This document shows positions 7,817 through 17,010 of a stretch of DNA of 64,000 bases, in pieces. The position numbers were made by a program, and so were the translations under genes. How positions within the stretch are numbered: position 1 is the first letter of the stretch; the number at the start of each line of letters is the position of its first letter. The notes below the pieces were generated by a model. That model saw only the letters and a program-made list of their open reading frames with translations. It ran no database searches and had not been told where the DNA came from. The stretch covers positions 930,001 to 994,000 of the forward strand of contig NZ_LT906468.1 in assembly GCF_900187125.1 (NCBI RefSeq). Direction: 5' to 3'. This stretch comes from Sphingobacterium mizutaii (lineage in GTDB: Bacteria > Bacteroidota > Bacteroidia > Sphingobacteriales > Sphingobacteriaceae).

Positions 7817-9598
7817 TTACACATTTAAGGGGCTAAGCTGGGACTCAAGTCTATTCAATTGTTCGTAAAAGGCAGTTTTGGATTCTCCAAAAGCTGAATT
7901 TACTTTCGATTGAAGGGAACGGTAATAGCTGATACCATCCAAGAGTTGAGTGTGGAATTTCTGGATGTACTTTTGCTTCTTCACATCCAAGTTGGACAGG
8001 TTTTCGTTGATATAGCCTGCCAAGTGTTTAACATATAAATCCAATTCATTGATAAAGAACGATGGTCTGTTCACATCATTTAGGACATTGATTCTACCGT
8101 AGATATGGTCAACCATTTCCTTTAAGCTATATACTTTATTGAAATATGCCGTATTCGGTCCTGGGCAGATGGCAACAGCATCTCTTTCCCGAGGTTTGAG
8201 GATTCCATATTTCAAATATGCTGGAGCTGCCAGGCCTTCACAGAGACATTGTTTTTCAACAATCTTATTGTACGCCAATTGATAACTGGCTTCATCGAGT
8301 TCCTGTTGCTTTAACTCATTGATCTTGTTCAATTGATAGACCCTGGAGGCAGTGCATACAGGCTCAGTAGAATTGCTCGTATCTGAAACCAAGTATTTTT
8401 TGGTGCAAGGGAAACCAGGTTTGCCTTGCTCAATCCTTTTCAGCCGATTCAGTTCGGCCGTGCTCTTCCTGAAGTTGTTGAAGGGAACGCCTAAAGGCGA
8501 CGCTTGGGAGATATAGAAATCATCAGCCGTAGCCGTCGCTAGGTTATTCAGGGTTTCCTCATCAACGGTCGTCGCTTCTGGAACCAAGAGGAAGGGCGAT
8601 CCCCAACCTACGGCATCCATATTATAATAATCCAATAAGAAAGAATGCTCCTGCGAAGTTCCCACACCTCCTTGTACGGAAAACTTGATTGCAGGAGCGT
8701 TTTCACTATTTAGACCTAAATCTTGAAGGGCTTGCTGATATAGCGGGAATATATCCGCTATCAGGGCTTCCTTATTGTTCTTAAATTCTTCGAGAATCGG
8801 GCCTAAAAGAAATCCGTCGGTGGCAAACGCATGACCGCCACAGTTTAAGCCCGATTCAATCCGGTATTCGGAAATCCAAATACCTCTTTTTGCCAAATAC
8901 TTGGCTTGGATAAGTGCCGACCTATAGTCTGACACCTTCAGAGTGATCTTCTTCTTGAAATTTCCATCGGCATCTGGAAAGAAGGTACCCAGCTCTGATA
9001 GGTACGCATATAATCTTGGATTCATCCCCGCAGACAGGACCAAGGAGGACTGCAATTTACTCATCGCAAAACCTCGTACCGCCGCTGATGCATCCGAAAA
9101 TACCTCTGGCAATTCATTGCCATCAGCATCTCTATTGATCTTGTCCACTTTCGACATGATGTTCACGTCGATTTCTCCCGCAACCATGGCCTCACGGATA
9201 TCATTCGCAACCAAATGCTTTTCATAGCCATGCTTCAATGATTTCCAGCGGGCATAGTTTTCCTTGCTTGGATGTGACTCCGGAAGCAATTCAAAATAAC
9301 GCTGGGCCTCTTTATCTTCCTTCCAATCCACTCGTTTCAACCGTTCCACCTGTTCAGAAACCAAATCCTGAACCAAGTCCAGGTATTTACAGATGCGCGT
9401 GGCACGGTAATCAGCATGTTTCTTGCTAATCGCTTCAAAAGCAAGTTCGTACTTCTTCGAATAATACTCACGCATACGCTCAATCAACTCGTCATCCACG
9501 ATTGAAATAACCGAAGAAATACCAAATTGAGCAACTTTAATCGGGGTATCAATCGAAAATGCAAGGCCTAAAACAGGAATATGAAATGAATGCGTCAT
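7817..9598 (-). CDS. Uncharacterised 593-aa protein, possibly a flavin-type TIM barrel
   Basis: I do not recognise this protein with certainty. The first segment (HIPVLGLAFSIDTPIKVAQF, then GISSVISIVDD) resembles the start of FMN-dependent barrels of the glutamate-synthase or nitronate-monooxygenase kind. A central stretch has SGLNCGGHAFATDGFLLGP, like the GGH motif of nitronate monooxygenases, and FSVQGGVGTSQEHSFLLDYY. The C-terminal third has several Cys that could bind metal: GFPCTKK, EPVCTASR, KQCLCEGLA and AICPGPN. The end is helical. No signal peptide or membrane helix is visible, so it should be cytoplasmic. It stands alone between a terminator and purU. The enzyme assignment is only a suggestion. 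Confidence 0.6.
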   Translation of the reverse strand: MTHSFHIPVLGLAFSIDTPIKVAQFGISSVISIVDDELIERMREYYSKKYELAFEAISKKHADYRATRICKYLDLVQDLVSEQVERLKRVDWKEDKEAQRYFELLPESHPSKENYARWKSLKHGYEKHLVANDIREAMVAGEIDVNIMSKVDKINRDADGNELPEVFSDASAAVRGFAMSKLQSSLVLSAGMNPRLYAYLSELGTFFPDADGNFKKKITLKVSDYRSALIQAKYLAKRGIWISEYRIESGLNCGGHAFATDGFLLGPILEEFKNNKEALIADIFPLYQQALQDLGLNSENAPAIKFSVQGGVGTSQEHSFLLDYYNMDAVGWGSPFLLVPEATTVDEETLNNLATATADDFYISQASPLGVPFNNFRKSTAELNRLKRIEQGKPGFPCTKKYLVSDTSNSTEPVCTASRVYQLNKINELKQQELDEASYQLAYNKIVEKQCLCEGLAAPAYLKYGILKPRERDAVAICPGPNTAYFNKVYSLKEMVDHIYGRINVLNDVNRPSFFINELDLYVKHLAGYINENLSNLDVKKQKYIQKFHTQLLDGISYYRSLQSKVNSAFGESKTAFYEQLNRLESQLSPLNV

Positions 9599-9690
9599 GT
9601 ATATCTTTTACTGTCCGCAAATAACAAAACAATCCCCATACAAAAAGTAACAGGTGATAAAAGGAAAATGTGATGTTGGTCACTTTGAAT

Positions 9691-9723
9691 AGATATGAGA
9701 AGTGAGATTTGTGATATGAGATA
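9691..9723 (-). repeat. Dispersed repeat, family D (TCATATCTCACATCTC), copy 1
   Basis: The plus strand reads as alternating GATATGAGA and GTGAGATTT blocks. It is an inverted counterpart of the copy at 9801-9830, about 80 bases away. Other copies lie at 21.86-22.0, 23.21, 58.02 and 58.21-58.44 kb. Confidence 0.7.
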
Positions 9724-9800
9724 GAAAATTGTCAAATTAATTGAAAAACAGAAGTTGCTTTACAATTTTATATCCAAAATTGGCTGGACAATGGAAAGGT

Positions 9801-9830
9801 CTCATATCTCCCATCTCATATCTCAAATCT
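9801..9830 (+). repeat. Dispersed repeat, family D, copy 2
   Basis: Three consecutive CTCATATCTC-type decamers end inside the purU stop codon. With copy 1 it could form a long imperfect hairpin in any transcript running through. Confidence 0.7.
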
Positions 9831-10672
9831 TATTTAAAAACAATCGTCCTATTCCCGTGTAGCATTACGCGGTCTTCGGAGAGGAGCTGGATGGCGCGGC
9901 TCAGGACGGCTTTTTCGATTTCGGTTCCTGCGGTGCGCATACCGCTGACGTCGTAGCTGTGGTCGACGGATTTGGTGTTCTGGACGATAATTGGTCCTTC
10001 GTCGAGGTCGTCGGTTACGAAGTGGGCAGTTGCGCCGATAATCTTCACGCCGCGATCATGTGCCTGCTTATAGGGATTGGCTCCGATAAAAGCCGGCAAG
10101 AAGGAGTGGTGGATATTGATGAGTTTACCTTTAAACTTGGAGACAAAAGTAGGTGAGAGGATACGCATAAATTTTGCTAGGACGATATAATCGGCATGGT
10201 AGCTGGAAACAACCTCCGCTAATTCCTCTTCAAACTGTTCCTTGCTCTTGTTTTCATGGCTGATATAATGGAATGGAAGGTTGAATTTTTCCGTAAATTC
10301 CTGTAAATTATCATAATTACCAACCACGGCAAGGACTTCAGCTTGGAAAGTGCCGAAATAATTGCGGACCAAGATATCTGCCAAACAATGATGCTCCTTG
10401 GTGACTAGGACGACCAAACGCTTTCTTTGGTCAGGATTGATCATTACCTGACTGTTGGAAGGTAATCTATCTGTAAAAGCCTGCTGTAGGACTTCCTTGT
10501 GATATAGTTCGCCAGCACATACTACCCGAACAAAGAATTTCTTATTGGCTTCATCGACAAATTCGCGCATACTTACGATGTTGAGCTCCTGTTCTGCCAA
10601 AACATTGGATATAATGGCGACAAGGCCAACTGCATCCGTACACTGGATGAGAATTAAGGTTTGCGTATTCAT
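9830..10672 (-). CDS. purU: Formyltetrahydrofolate deformylase
   Basis: Hydrolyses 10-formyl-THF to THF and formate, balancing one-carbon pools and supplying formate for purine synthesis. An N-terminal ACT domain (about residues 5-80, starting TLILIQCTDAVGLVAIISNV) is followed by a formyltransferase domain. That domain holds the family motif INIHHSFLPAFIGANPYKQA, then GVKIIGATAHFVTDDLDEGPII. The length of 280 residues is typical. It lies 53 bases after parE on the same strand, with a terminator between them. The stop codon abuts a family D repeat. Confidence 0.95.
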   Translation of the reverse strand: MNTQTLILIQCTDAVGLVAIISNVLAEQELNIVSMREFVDEANKKFFVRVVCAGELYHKEVLQQAFTDRLPSNSQVMINPDQRKRLVVLVTKEHHCLADILVRNYFGTFQAEVLAVVGNYDNLQEFTEKFNLPFHYISHENKSKEQFEEELAEVVSSYHADYIVLAKFMRILSPTFVSKFKGKLINIHHSFLPAFIGANPYKQAHDRGVKIIGATAHFVTDDLDEGPIIVQNTKSVDHSYDVSGMRTAGTEIEKAVLSRAIQLLSEDRVMLHGNRTIVFK

Positions 10673-10685
10673 GTTGGTTAGGTTG

Positions 10686-10713
10686 AAAAAGGGGAGAAGT
10701 TTGACCTCTCCCC
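10686..10713 (-). terminator. Terminator between parE and purU
   Basis: Seven-bp stem GGGGAGA/TCTCCCC with a nine-base loop followed by five T on the minus strand. It lies 13 bases after the parE stop and should limit read-through into purU. Confidence 0.7.
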
Positions 10714-10725
10714 ATAAATATTTTA

Positions 10726-12621
10726 TTAAACGGCTTCCTGAATAGACTCTATTGCAGCCTCTTCAACGCCATCTTTGGTGGTCACCAGGTCGTCCTCGGT
10801 ATCCAACTCAACGCGTAAGTTGTTGACGATATGGACTTGGCGGTCCGGGGTATTTTTACCCATATAATATTCCAGCAATTGTGGAAGCTTATTGTCCTTT
10901 GACAAGATTACAGGCTCTAAACGGATATTTTCACCGATGAACATGCCAAATTCCGAAGGTGAGATCTCTCCCAAACCCTTGAATCGTGTAATCTCAGGTT
11001 TTGCACCTAGTTTTTTGATGGCATTCACACGCTCTTCGTCGGAATAGCAGTAAATCGTTTCCTTTTTATTACGGACCCTAAATAATGGGGTTTGTAGGAT
11101 GGAAACATGCCCTGCTTTCACCAATTCAGGGAAAAACTGCAGGAAGAAGGTCATCAGTAGAAGTCGGATGTGCATACCGTCGACATCGGCATCCGTCGCG
11201 ATCACGATATTGTTATAGCGAAGCCCTTCGATGCCATCCTCAATATTCAAGGCATGCTGCAATAAATTGAATTCCTCATTTTCATAAACGATCTTCTTGG
11301 TTAGGCCATAAGAGTTCAATGGCTTACCTTTAAGACTGAATACCGCTTGAGTATATACATCCCTGGATTTGGTAATCGATCCAGATGCAGAATCACCCTC
11401 TGTTATAAATAAGGTAGTTTCAAGGTTACGCTCATGCTTATCGCTGAAATGTACCTTACAATCCCTTAATTTTCTATTGTGCAAGGAAGCCTTTTTCGCA
11501 CGCTCATTTGCCAGTTTCTTGATTCCAGCAATGTCCTTACGCTCGCGTTCCGATTGCATGATACGCTTTTGCAGGGCATCAGCTGTTGCTGGATTCTTAT
11601 GCAAATAATCATCCAATGCTTTCTTCACAAAGTCATTGATGAAGGTACGCACGGTTGGACCATCCGGACCAACGCTTTGGGAACCCAGTTTGGTTTTGGT
11701 CTGCGATTCGAATACAGGTTCTTGCACCTTGATGGCAATGGCGCCAATGATGGAAGCACGAACATCAGAAGCATCGAATTCCTTTTTATAAAATTCACGG
11801 ATCGTCTTCACGACCGCTTCACGATAGGCCGCCTGATGCGTACCACCTTGCGTGGTATGCTGTCCGTTGACAAAGGAATAATATTCTTCACCATATTGCT
11901 GACCGTGGGTCATGGCGATTTCAATATCATCTCCCTTAAGGTGAATGATCGGATAGCGCATGCCTTCGGTATCTACGTTGCGCTCCAATAAGTCTTTTAG
12001 ACCATTTTCGGAGATAAAGCGTTGCCCATTAAAATTAATGGTCAGTCCAGAATTTAAGAAAACATAATTCCAGATCATGTTCTCCACAAATTCTAACCTA
12101 TATTTATAGTTACGGAAAATGCTATCATCCGGATAGAAGGTCACGGATGTACCATTGCGCTGAGTAGTATCTTTTTGTTCGTCAGAGACCAATTCACCTT
12201 TGCTGAATTGGGCAATACGCGTTACGTTTTGTCTATATGATTGTACGGAAAACTGATTGGACAAAGCGTTGACTGCTTTGGTACCCACACCGTTCAGACC
12301 TACTGATTTTTGGAAGGCTTTACTATCGTACTTACCACCGGTATTAATCTTAGAAACAACGTCCACGACCGAGCCAATAGGAATACCGCGACCATAGTCA
12401 CGTACCGTAACCCTGTTCTCATTAACGGTGATATCGATGATCTTTCCGGCTCCCATGACAAACTCGTCAATCGAGTTGTCCACTACCTCCTTCAATAGCA
12501 CATAGATACCATCATCATAGGCCGATCCATCTCCCAACTTACCAATATACATCCCCGGTCTTAGTCGGATATGCTCCTTCCAATCTAGGGACCGTATGCT
12601 ATCTTCGTTATATGTACTCAT
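10726..12621 (-). CDS. parE: DNA topoisomerase IV subunit B
   Basis: ATPase subunit of the type IIA topoisomerase that decatenates daughter chromosomes. The opening block [15 protein letters not shown] is the ParE form found in Bacteroidota rather than the GyrB form. Further motifs are [10 protein letters not shown] (GHKL ATP site), [23 protein letters not shown] and, in the TOPRIM domain, [10 protein letters not shown] and DADVDGMH. The start at 12621 ([10 protein letters not shown]) is preferred over an upstream frame extension because a TATTTTTG promoter element lies between them. From this start it has 631 residues. The partner parC is not in the window. Confidence 0.93.
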   Translation of the reverse strand: MSTYNEDSIRSLDWKEHIRLRPGMYIGKLGDGSAYDDGIYVLLKEVVDNSIDEFVMGAGKIIDITVNENRVTVRDYGRGIPIGSVVDVVSKINTGGKYDSKAFQKSVGLNGVGTKAVNALSNQFSVQSYRQNVTRIAQFSKGELVSDEQKDTTQRNGTSVTFYPDDSIFRNYKYRLEFVENMIWNYVFLNSGLTINFNGQRFISENGLKDLLERNVDTEGMRYPIIHLKGDDIEIAMTHGQQYGEEYYSFVNGQHTTQGGTHQAAYREAVVKTIREFYKKEFDASDVRASIIGAIAIKVQEPVFESQTKTKLGSQSVGPDGPTVRTFINDFVKKALDDYLHKNPATADALQKRIMQSERERKDIAGIKKLANERAKKASLHNRKLRDCKVHFSDKHERNLETTLFITEGDSASGSITKSRDVYTQAVFSLKGKPLNSYGLTKKIVYENEEFNLLQHALNIEDGIEGLRYNNIVIATDADVDGMHIRLLLMTFFLQFFPELVKAGHVSILQTPLFRVRNKKETIYCYSDEERVNAIKKLGAKPEITRFKGLGEISPSEFGMFIGENIRLEPVILSKDNKLPQLLEYYMGKNTPDRQVHIVNNLRVELDTEDDLVTTKDGVEEAAIESIQEAV

Positions 12622-12649
12622 AATGTTTTTCGATATGCTTGAACCATCG

Positions 12650-12657
12650 CAAAAATA
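12650..12657 (-). promoter_or_regulatory. -7 promoter element for parE
   Basis: The minus strand reads TATTTTTG, a TAnnTTTG match, 28 bases before the chosen parE ATG. It rules against the longer N-terminal extension of the frame. Confidence 0.55.
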
Positions 12658-12979
12658 TAAAAAAGTTAATCGACTTTTGCACAACACTTTTGCACATTTA
12701 ATTCAGCAATAGAATTGCACATCGCAAATTGAGCTATATTCTTGTCAATTGATAGGACTGAAATGGAATTTAATGATAAAAACTAAAATGAGTTTTCCAC
12801 ATCTAATAGGGTAAAACTTATTATTTCACGTGAAAAATAACCCTTTAAAGCCTTGGTTTGTAGTTTATTGTAGTTAGATAAATGACCCTTTGTGTTTTTT
12901 GGCATGCTGAAATATTCCGTTTTGATCCCAGGCTCGGGTTGCTTTGGAATGGAAATGCCAGCAAAGGAATTGGGGATTC

Positions 12980-13065
12980 ATTCGAGGCATATTCGAGAAT
13001 GCTTCGGGACGGAGTTGGAGAACATCCGACAGATTTTGCGAAAATTCCGAATGATTCTCGAATAA
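12980..13065 (+). repeat. Dispersed repeat, family C (ATTCGAGGCATATTCGAGAAT), copy 1
   Basis: An 86-base element bounded by inverted ATTCGAGAAT and ATTCTCGAAT motifs, with TGCGAAAATTCCGAATG near its right end. An inverted relative occurs at 62458-62553. The surrounding 12.7-13.1 kb spacer between parE and the cupin gene holds no gene I can support. Confidence 0.65.
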
Positions 13066-13129
13066 GGTCAAAAGGGGAGCGATGTGGTAGAGGAGGTCAG
13101 CTATTTATCCAGCAGGTTATTTTCAAAAG

Positions 13130-13163
13130 AAAAGGGAGATTTTATACAAACCTCCCTTTTTTT
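13130..13163 (-). terminator. Terminator for the cupin gene
   Basis: Stem AAAAGGGAG-A-TTT against AAA-C-CTCCCTTTT (one mismatch) with a short loop and T run on the minus strand, 17 bases after the stop codon. Confidence 0.75.
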
Positions 13164-13179
13164 ATGTTCAATAATTTCT

Positions 13180-13686
13180 TTAGACTCCTCTTCCGAAATC
13201 ATCTTGCACTCTTACGATATCTTCTTCGTCCGACGGATTAGCAGAGTCGGTATGTTGCCAGATCTCTGCAACGACTCCATACGAGCCTAAACCCACTAGA
13301 CGGTGTCTTTCACCTTGTGATAGGCGGATCGAATCGCCTTCTTTTAAGATTTTTAATTCATGTTCTTCATCAGTAGGGCTGGTTACGACACCAACTTCTC
13401 CACGGATTACACGCCAAATTTCAGCTCTACGGTGATGATATTGCCATGATAGACGTTTGTTAGGGCCTACAATCAAAACTTTAGGACTTAATTTGCCAGA
13501 TATCTTCAGGTCCTGAACGTTAAGGCCTTCGAAATAAGCGTCGGCAAATTCTTGTGCCTGATCTTCGTTGATCACAAAAAATCCACCCCAAGGTCTATTC
13601 TGATCTTCACTTTCAATCTTGAATCCCTTATTGGTCAATTTAGTTGAAATCTCTTGAAATAATTCGCTTTTATCTATATATGTCAT
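13180..13686 (-). CDS. Cupin-domain protein, type II phosphomannose isomerase-like
   Basis: Single-domain cupin of 168 residues with the sequence features of the C-terminal isomerase domain of type II mannose-6-phosphate isomerases: RPWGGFFVI, KRLSWQYHHRRAEIWRVIRGEVGV (first cupin motif with metal-binding His) and GERHRLVGLGSYGVVAEIWQ (second motif). The first 50 residues form a short N-terminal helical region. The nucleotidyltransferase half of the bifunctional enzymes is absent, so it is probably a stand-alone sugar-phosphate isomerase or epimerase. Relatives are often loosely annotated as phosphoheptose isomerase. Divergent from the helicase gene, with a palindrome in the shared upstream region. 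Confidence 0.75.
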   Translation of the reverse strand: MTYIDKSELFQEISTKLTNKGFKIESEDQNRPWGGFFVINEDQAQEFADAYFEGLNVQDLKISGKLSPKVLIVGPNKRLSWQYHHRRAEIWRVIRGEVGVVTSPTDEEHELKILKEGDSIRLSQGERHRLVGLGSYGVVAEIWQHTDSANPSDEEDIVRVQDDFGRGV

Positions 13687-13723
13687 GGTTACGATGTTTA
13701 CTTATGTGAAGATAATATAACTT

Positions 13724-13737
13724 TTGTATTAATACAA
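13724..13737. promoter_or_regulatory. Operator-like palindrome between divergent cupin and helicase genes
   Basis: TTGTATTAATACAA is a perfect 14-base palindrome 38 bases upstream of the cupin ATG and 59 upstream of the helicase ATG. Its symmetry and place suggest a repressor site, but no cognate regulator is adjacent. Confidence 0.35.
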
Positions 13738-13768
13738 GGCATAAATCAGTCTATCGATTGATTTACCT

Positions 13769-13776
13769 TATATTTG
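13769..13776 (+). promoter_or_regulatory. -7 promoter element for the helicase gene
   Basis: TATATTTG, a TAnnTTTG match, 19 bases before the ATG. Confidence 0.6.
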
Positions 13777-13795
13777 CAAAATAAGAAAAATCCTC

Positions 13796-16000
13796 ATGTC
13801 ACAAGCATTCGATACACAAAATGATATTTTTGCCAAGGCCGTCGCGTTCGTCAACCAGACTCAACAACCTATCTTCCTGACGGGTAAGGCGGGTACTGGA
13901 AAGACCACTTTTTTGAAGTTTATACGGGAGAATAGCTACAAGAAAATGGCGATCACTGCACCAACTGGTGTGGCCGCAATGAATGCTGGTGGGACAACCC
14001 TGCATGCCCTTTTTTGGTTGCCATTCGGTGTGTTTATTGAGGATTACCCTCTGCAATGGGGAGAATCAGACCAGTTTATCTATAATAAGCATAGGTTGTT
14101 CAGTACGATTAAACTGACCAAAAACCGTAGGGCCATCCTGCAGGAGTTGGAATTGTTGGTGATTGATGAAGTTTCCATGGTGCGCGCGGATACTTTGGAT
14201 GCCATTGATGTCATCTTGAAGAGTGTTCGTCGAGATATGCGTCCTTTTGGGGGCGTTCAGGTCCTGTTTATCGGTGACCTGTACCAGTTGCCTCCGGTTG
14301 TGCAAGATCGCGAATGGCAGGTGTTAAGGGATTATTATTCGAGTGTCTTCTTCTTTGATGCCAAAGTTTTCAAACAACAGCCGCCTGTTCTCATTGAGCT
14401 CCAAAAGATCTATAGGCAGCAGGATAGTGCTTTTATCAATATCCTAAATAAGATCAGGAATAATGAGACTACTAATTCAGATCTCGATGAATTGAATACC
14501 CATTACAAGCCGGATTTTATCGCTCCTGAAGGCGAGCAATATATTACTTTGACCTCACACAACAGACTTGCAGACCAGATCAACCAAGAAAAACTGGAAA
14601 GTTTGGAGACCAAGCTGCATCAGATCAAATCTATTATCAAGGATGAATTCCAGAACGGATTATTTCCAGCAGAGGAGACTTTGAGCCTTAGAGTGGGAGC
14701 CCAGGTGATGTTTATCAAGAATGATGTCGGCGATGAGCGCCGTTATTTCAACGGTAAGATTGGGACGGTCAAAGATATACAAGTTGAAAAGCATAAGATC
14801 ATCGTTTCTTTCCCGAATGGGGAAGAGGATGTGGAAGTGAAGCGAGAGACTTGGGAAAATATCCGCTATTCCTATAATAAAGGAGATGATAAGATCGAAG
14901 AGGAGGTATTGGGTACATTCTCCCAATTTCCATTGCGATTGGCTTGGGCCATTACTATCCATAAGAGCCAGGGTTTGACCTTTGAAAAGGCGATCATTGA
15001 TGCGGGGACATCCTTTGCAGCAGGGCAGGTCTATGTAGCCTTAAGTAGGTTGACAGGATTAGAAGGGTTGGTGCTGCGGTCTAGGGTTCCATCCTATGCC
15101 ATCCGTACGGATTTTCAGGTAGTGAGCTTTATGAAGCAAATGGAAGCTATTACCGATTTAGACCCGATCCTGCAGGAAGCGCAGAAGCGCTACCTAGGTC
15201 AGATCTTGTTGCAGAGTTTCCGTTGGAACCAGATGTGTGAAGAGCTGGAATCTCTGATCGTGGAACAAGAAGGAAAGAAAATTGAAGGTAAGGATGAAGC
15301 AGTTGCTTTCTTGAAGGATATGTTGGGTAAGTTAAAGGCGCAAGAAATTGTTGCGAATAAGTTTATCACCCAATTGTATAAAATGCTGGGGCAGGTGGAG
15401 ATTGATTATGAAAAGATCTGCGAACGTTCAAAGGCTGCTGTCAGTTGGTTTATTCCAACATTTGAAAAAGAATGCTTGATGCCGATGGAAAAGCATATTG
15501 AGGCCTGGGTTGTGAAGAAAAGGACCAAGAAATATGTGGCTACCTTGAAAAGTATCTTGCTGGATTTCAAAAGAAAGCATGAACAACTCAAGCATAGCCT
15601 GACCATCGCTGAAGCCTTGAATAAGTCTTCTGATGAACTGACGGAAGAACTATTGCAGTGGAATAAGCCAAAAGAGAACCTGGAAAAGGAAGTAGAGGAG
15701 AAAGAGAAGGATACCAAGCAGATTTCATTGGATATGTTTATGGATGGGATGGATATTGAAGAGATTGCAACGAAACGCGATATGGTAGTAGGGACCATCT
15801 ATGGTCATCTGATTAATTTTATAGGTTCCGATATCGAAGCTTCCGATTTGATTCCAGATGCGGAGCTGCAAAACATTGTCAAGGTCATCAAAGCACATCC
15901 AGATGCATCAGCTACCGAACTGAGAACCTTGATGGACATGAAAGTAGATTACCCACAGATCAAAATTGCCCAGAAATATTTGGAAGTTGCTGGGAAGTAA
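13796..16000 (+). CDS. PIF1/RecD-type superfamily 1 helicase with C-terminal helix-turn-helix
   Basis: Predicted DNA helicase of 734 residues. Residues 1-440 form the SF1B motor: Walker A GKAGTGKTT (30-37), TAPTGVAAMNAGG (motif Ia), VIDEVSM (motif II), VLFIGDLYQLPPV (motif III), and HKSQGLTFEKAIID with YVALSRL (motifs V and VI). Residues about 460-640 are charged and helical. The last 80 residues contain MFMDGMDIEEIATKRDMVVGTI, which looks like the helix-turn-helix found at the end of some RecQ proteins. The motor is PIF1-like, a family that unwinds G-quadruplex and R-loop substrates; the actual substrate is unknown. It has its own TATATTTG promoter and stands alone. Confidence 0.88.
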   Translation: MSQAFDTQNDIFAKAVAFVNQTQQPIFLTGKAGTGKTTFLKFIRENSYKKMAITAPTGVAAMNAGGTTLHALFWLPFGVFIEDYPLQWGESDQFIYNKHRLFSTIKLTKNRRAILQELELLVIDEVSMVRADTLDAIDVILKSVRRDMRPFGGVQVLFIGDLYQLPPVVQDREWQVLRDYYSSVFFFDAKVFKQQPPVLIELQKIYRQQDSAFINILNKIRNNETTNSDLDELNTHYKPDFIAPEGEQYITLTSHNRLADQINQEKLESLETKLHQIKSIIKDEFQNGLFPAEETLSLRVGAQVMFIKNDVGDERRYFNGKIGTVKDIQVEKHKIIVSFPNGEEDVEVKRETWENIRYSYNKGDDKIEEEVLGTFSQFPLRLAWAITIHKSQGLTFEKAIIDAGTSFAAGQVYVALSRLTGLEGLVLRSRVPSYAIRTDFQVVSFMKQMEAITDLDPILQEAQKRYLGQILLQSFRWNQMCEELESLIVEQEGKKIEGKDEAVAFLKDMLGKLKAQEIVANKFITQLYKMLGQVEIDYEKICERSKAAVSWFIPTFEKECLMPMEKHIEAWVVKKRTKKYVATLKSILLDFKRKHEQLKHSLTIAEALNKSSDELTEELLQWNKPKENLEKEVEEKEKDTKQISLDMFMDGMDIEEIATKRDMVVGTIYGHLINFIGSDIEASDLIPDAELQNIVKVIKAHPDASATELRTLMDMKVDYPQIKIAQKYLEVAGK

Positions 16001-16058
16001 GGGGAAATTCCGCCTATAATTTATCTGAATATCGACCAGTTTTTTATTACCGATAACT

Positions 16059-16192
16059 AGGTTTTTTGTGTCATTCTGACGAAGGAAGAATCTCGGAAAA
16101 ACGCAAACATCCAACATCAAAAAAATTCATTTTTTGCACTGTCGTACAGGTCCTTAACCGAAGGTTATTCAGAGTGGTGCGAAGAATCTATT
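16059..16192 (+). repeat. Compound dispersed repeat, family B (copy 1, shortened)
   Basis: Starts GGTTTTTTGTGTCATTCTGA, continues through AATCTCGGAAAAACGCAAAC and CGTACAGGTCCTTAACC and ends GCGAAGAATCTATTTT. It matches copy 2 closely but lacks the second arm of the hairpin and the block after it, as if an internal segment had been deleted. Confidence 0.8.
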
Positions 16193-16340
16193 TTGTTTTT
16201 TTAGGGATGTGTGTCATCGTAAGATGAACAAACTATTATCAAATAAAGAGAGGATAGTTCCGAGACAATCGGGAAACCCTCAGTGTGGCACGGAAGGGTT
16301 AAGGTAATGTTTCACCCCCGCTGAGCAATATCATTTTGTT

Positions 16341-16557
16341 AAGGTTTTTTGTGTCATTATGAGGAAGGAAGAATCTCGGAAAAATGCAAACATCTAACAA
16401 CAAAAAAATCATTTTTTGCACTGCCGTACAGGTCCTTAACCGGAGGTTAAGGACCTGTACGGCACCTATTTTATCATTCCATACAGATTCTTCACTGATC
16501 GTTCAGAATTTGAATGTGTTTGGGAGGGATTCAGAGCGGAGCGAAGAATCTATTTTT
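16341..16557 (+). repeat. Compound dispersed repeat, family B (copy 2, with perfect hairpin)
   Basis: Same opening as copy 1, then a perfect 19-bp inverted repeat (16423-16441 with 16445-16463, loop GGA), then ATACAGATTCTTCACTGATC and GATTCAGAGCGGAGCGAAG. A third copy at 61681-61890 keeps the order of modules. The 16.0-17.0 kb spacer that holds these copies has no gene I can support. Confidence 0.85.
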
Positions 16558-16592
16558 CATCTTTTTTAACCCATAATGAGGAATTATTGAAA

Positions 16593-16667
16593 ATATTTCA
16601 CCCACCCTGTGGGTTCGCCTTTTCAAACATCCAAATTCTACAAATATTTCACCCACGCTGTGGGTTT
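16593..16667 (+). repeat. Paired short hairpin repeats (ATTTCACCCAC...GTGGGTT)
   Basis: Two units, each AATATTTCACCCA followed by CGCTGTGGGTT or CCCTGTGGGTT, form GC-rich hairpins. Relatives with CACCCCC...GGGGGTT stand at 61966-62042, again just after a family B copy, so this is probably one more module of that compound element. Confidence 0.65.
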
Positions 16668-16752
16668 GGAATCTGAAAATTGTACGGATGAGAATTTGAA
16701 AATCTAGGAGTTTCTTTAATCAGAAGATGATAATAATTTAGGTTTGTATGAG

Positions 16753-16865
16753 GCGGGCGTATTCGATACGCCCCTACAGTATCGGGGACTTTCCAGCGAC
16801 ATATGATCATAATCTTGGTCTATCCTCCCATCCCTGGTTGGCGAGCGGAGTCGAGCCATGACATC
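16753..16865 (-). repeat. Dispersed intergenic repeat, family A (copy 2)
   Basis: Holds GGCGGGCGTATTCGATACGCCCC (palindromic module), then ATCTTGGTCTATCCTCCCATC and TTGGCGAGCGGAGTCGAGCC, the reverse complement of the modules in copy 1. It lies about 115 bases upstream of the ATP synthase promoter. Confidence 0.8.
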
Positions 16866-16979
16866 CTTGGCAACCACCCACAAATAACCTGAAATGTCCA
16901 TTAATTGATCATTTTTAAGTCAAATAGCAGCTTTTTTACAAAAAATCGACACAAAAGGTTTAGCCTAATGAGATTTAAT

Positions 16980-16987
16980 TATCTTTG
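16980..16987 (+). promoter_or_regulatory. -7 promoter element for the ATP synthase cluster
   Basis: TATCTTTG, a TAnnTTTG match, 23 bases before the TTG start of the first gene of the cluster. Confidence 0.6.
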
Positions 16988-17010
16988 TTAGCTAACACAT
17001 CTACTATAGT

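Noticed and set aside
12882..13241. 119-codon open frame in the parE-cupin spacer
   Set aside because: It runs across a dispersed repeat and a terminator and ends inside the cupin gene on the other strand; it has no family resemblance.
16384..16569. 61-codon open frame over family B copy 2
   Set aside because: It lies wholly inside the repeat and spans its hairpin; nothing supports translation.
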